From: Gemmatimonadota bacterium
GTDB taxonomy: Bacteria > Gemmatimonadota > Gemmatimonadetes > Gemmatimonadales > Gemmatimonadaceae
Length of the DNA: 64,000 nt
Reading direction: 5' to 3'
Assembly: GCA_016704465.1 (NCBI GenBank)
Contig: JADJAD010000001.1
Location: forward strand, 1,116,001-1,180,000
This document shows positions 63,450 through 64,000 of the stretch, one piece after another. The notes beneath the pieces are model-generated. The model had not been told where the DNA came from, searched no databases, and saw only the letters and a list, made by a program, of their open reading frames with translations. The first letter of the stretch is position 1. Each line of letters opens with the position of its first letter. The position numbers were made by a program, and so were the translations under genes.

Positions 63450-64000
63450 CTACTCGCTGACCGACTGTCGCTTGAGGCTATCAAGCGTCTGTCCGGCCGC
63501 ATTCTTCCAGTCGACCCACCCGTTTGCGGACCGGCCCATAAGGACAATGGCGGCGCCGCTCGGGGAGCGGAACAGGTGATCCTTGGTGAAGACGACGCGG
63601 TCACCCATTACCTCCATCACTCCGGAATCGAGCAGCGATTGGCGTACTGCCATATGAGAGGTGTCCGCGAAGCTCGGGACAACATCCTTCCGTCCGCTCG
63701 AGCCCTGTAAGACGACGAAACCGTCGGATGTGTACAGCCCACGCCCGTCCGCCTCCGAAGCCTTGCAGTAGAAGACTTCCCGCTCTTCCGGCCGCGCGGC
63801 GGGGGATACGACTGGGTCGAAGAGCGGGTAGCCAAGCGTGGAGAGCAGCGTGTGGGCCGTATCGTAGATCTCCAGGCAGTCCGCTTCTAATGGCGCTGGG
63901 GTGTGCGGCTTCGATCCAGCATTGCCGTTTTCGTCGGAATATCGAGCAGCGCTGCGTGCTGCTTGGAGACAGTACCACTCCAGGAAGAGGGCATGCGTCT
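63450..64000 (-). CDS. GIY-YIG/DUF4357 protein, partial (5' end beyond window)
   Basis: An open frame with no stop from the window edge to TAG/TGA at 63450. The visible 183 residues begin THALFLEWYCLQAARSA and SDENGNAGSKP, which matches the region after the GIY-YIG nuclease core, then ADCLEIYDTAHTLLSTLGYP, YCKASEADGRGLYTSDGFVV and the DUF4357 domain (FRSPSGAAIVLMGRSANGW, then DWKNAAGQTL). The nuclease domain itself would lie beyond 64000. Gene stops 39 bases before hsdR, so it is probably in the same operon. Such proteins are common in type I restriction loci. Confidence 0.8.
   Translation of the reverse strand, partial: THALFLEWYCLQAARSAARYSDENGNAGSKPHTPAPLEADCLEIYDTAHTLLSTLGYPLFDPVVSPAARPEEREVFYCKASEADGRGLYTSDGFVVLQGSSGRKDVVPSFADTSHMAVRQSLLDSGVMEVMGDRVVFTKDHLFRSPSGAAIVLMGRSANGWVDWKNAAGQTLDSLKRQSVSE

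Noticed and set aside
1..64000. CRISPR arrays, rRNA and complete tRNA genes
   Set aside because: No regularly spaced direct repeats, no rRNA core sequences and no full cloverleaf were found. The only tRNA signal is the fragment at 55348-55389.

Overview
The window is a GC-rich stretch of a bacterial chromosome. Phylum is not proven by any marker gene, but the gene mix points to Gemmatimonadota or a close soil relative: TonB-linked SusC/SusD proteins, a DUF5916 surface protein, Ser/Thr kinases with beta-propeller sensor domains, an ADOP-type ABC permease, and many lipoproteins and secreted hydrolases. Coding is dense on both strands, with short gaps and several ATGA overlaps.

Layout. (1) 94-6426 is a defence cluster. 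It holds a tightly coupled three-gene unit (two unrecognised proteins plus a NERD-domain protein), then a cytosine-5 DNA methyltransferase, a Vsr-type mismatch endonuclease and a convergent candidate restriction enzyme. (2) 6604-14468 carries an ADP-ribosylglycohydrolase, a small protein/nucleotidyltransferase pair, an Ig-repeat lipoprotein, an amino-acid permease, and an AbrB-type antitoxin beside the wreck of a Doc toxin. (3) 14525-23693 holds a membrane Ser/Thr kinase with a beta-propeller, an ECF sigma factor and envelope proteins. (4) 23996-31327 is a five-gene minus-strand operon: SusC, SusD, two lipoproteins and a vanadium-haloperoxidase/PAP2-like protein with a duplicated domain. (5) 32190-48370 holds secreted or surface enzymes and lipoproteins, a flavin-dependent oxidoreductase, an MqsA-like regulator, a prolyl-oligopeptidase-family peptidase, a protein in which a Ser/Thr kinase is fused to a MacB/ADOP permease, and an amidohydrolase. 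(6) 48367-53567 is an arsenic-resistance cluster with two ArsR repressors (each with a clear dyad beside it), ACR3, a COG0701 permease, a redox thioredoxin-like protein, OsmC, a small zinc-binding protein and a metallophosphoesterase. No arsenate reductase gene is seen. (7) A 42-base tRNA-Phe 3' fragment at 55348-55389 looks like the distal attachment site of an integrated island that runs rightward past the window end. The island carries a Gabija-like pair (OLD-family nuclease, here frameshifted, plus UvrD-like helicase) and a type I restriction subunit HsdR next to a GIY-YIG/DUF4357 protein.

How the parts fit: both ends of the window are anti-phage regions. The right one has a recognisable attachment site, so it was probably acquired by site-specific integration. 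The middle is housekeeping envelope biology of a surface-polymer or peptide scavenger, with kinase and ECF-sigma regulation. The arsenic cluster is a self-regulated detoxification unit directly left of the island boundary. The points most worth checking are the uncharacterised NERD-containing unit, the kinase-permease fusion, the duplicated haloperoxidase in a SusCD operon, and the single-base frameshift in the GajA-like gene.
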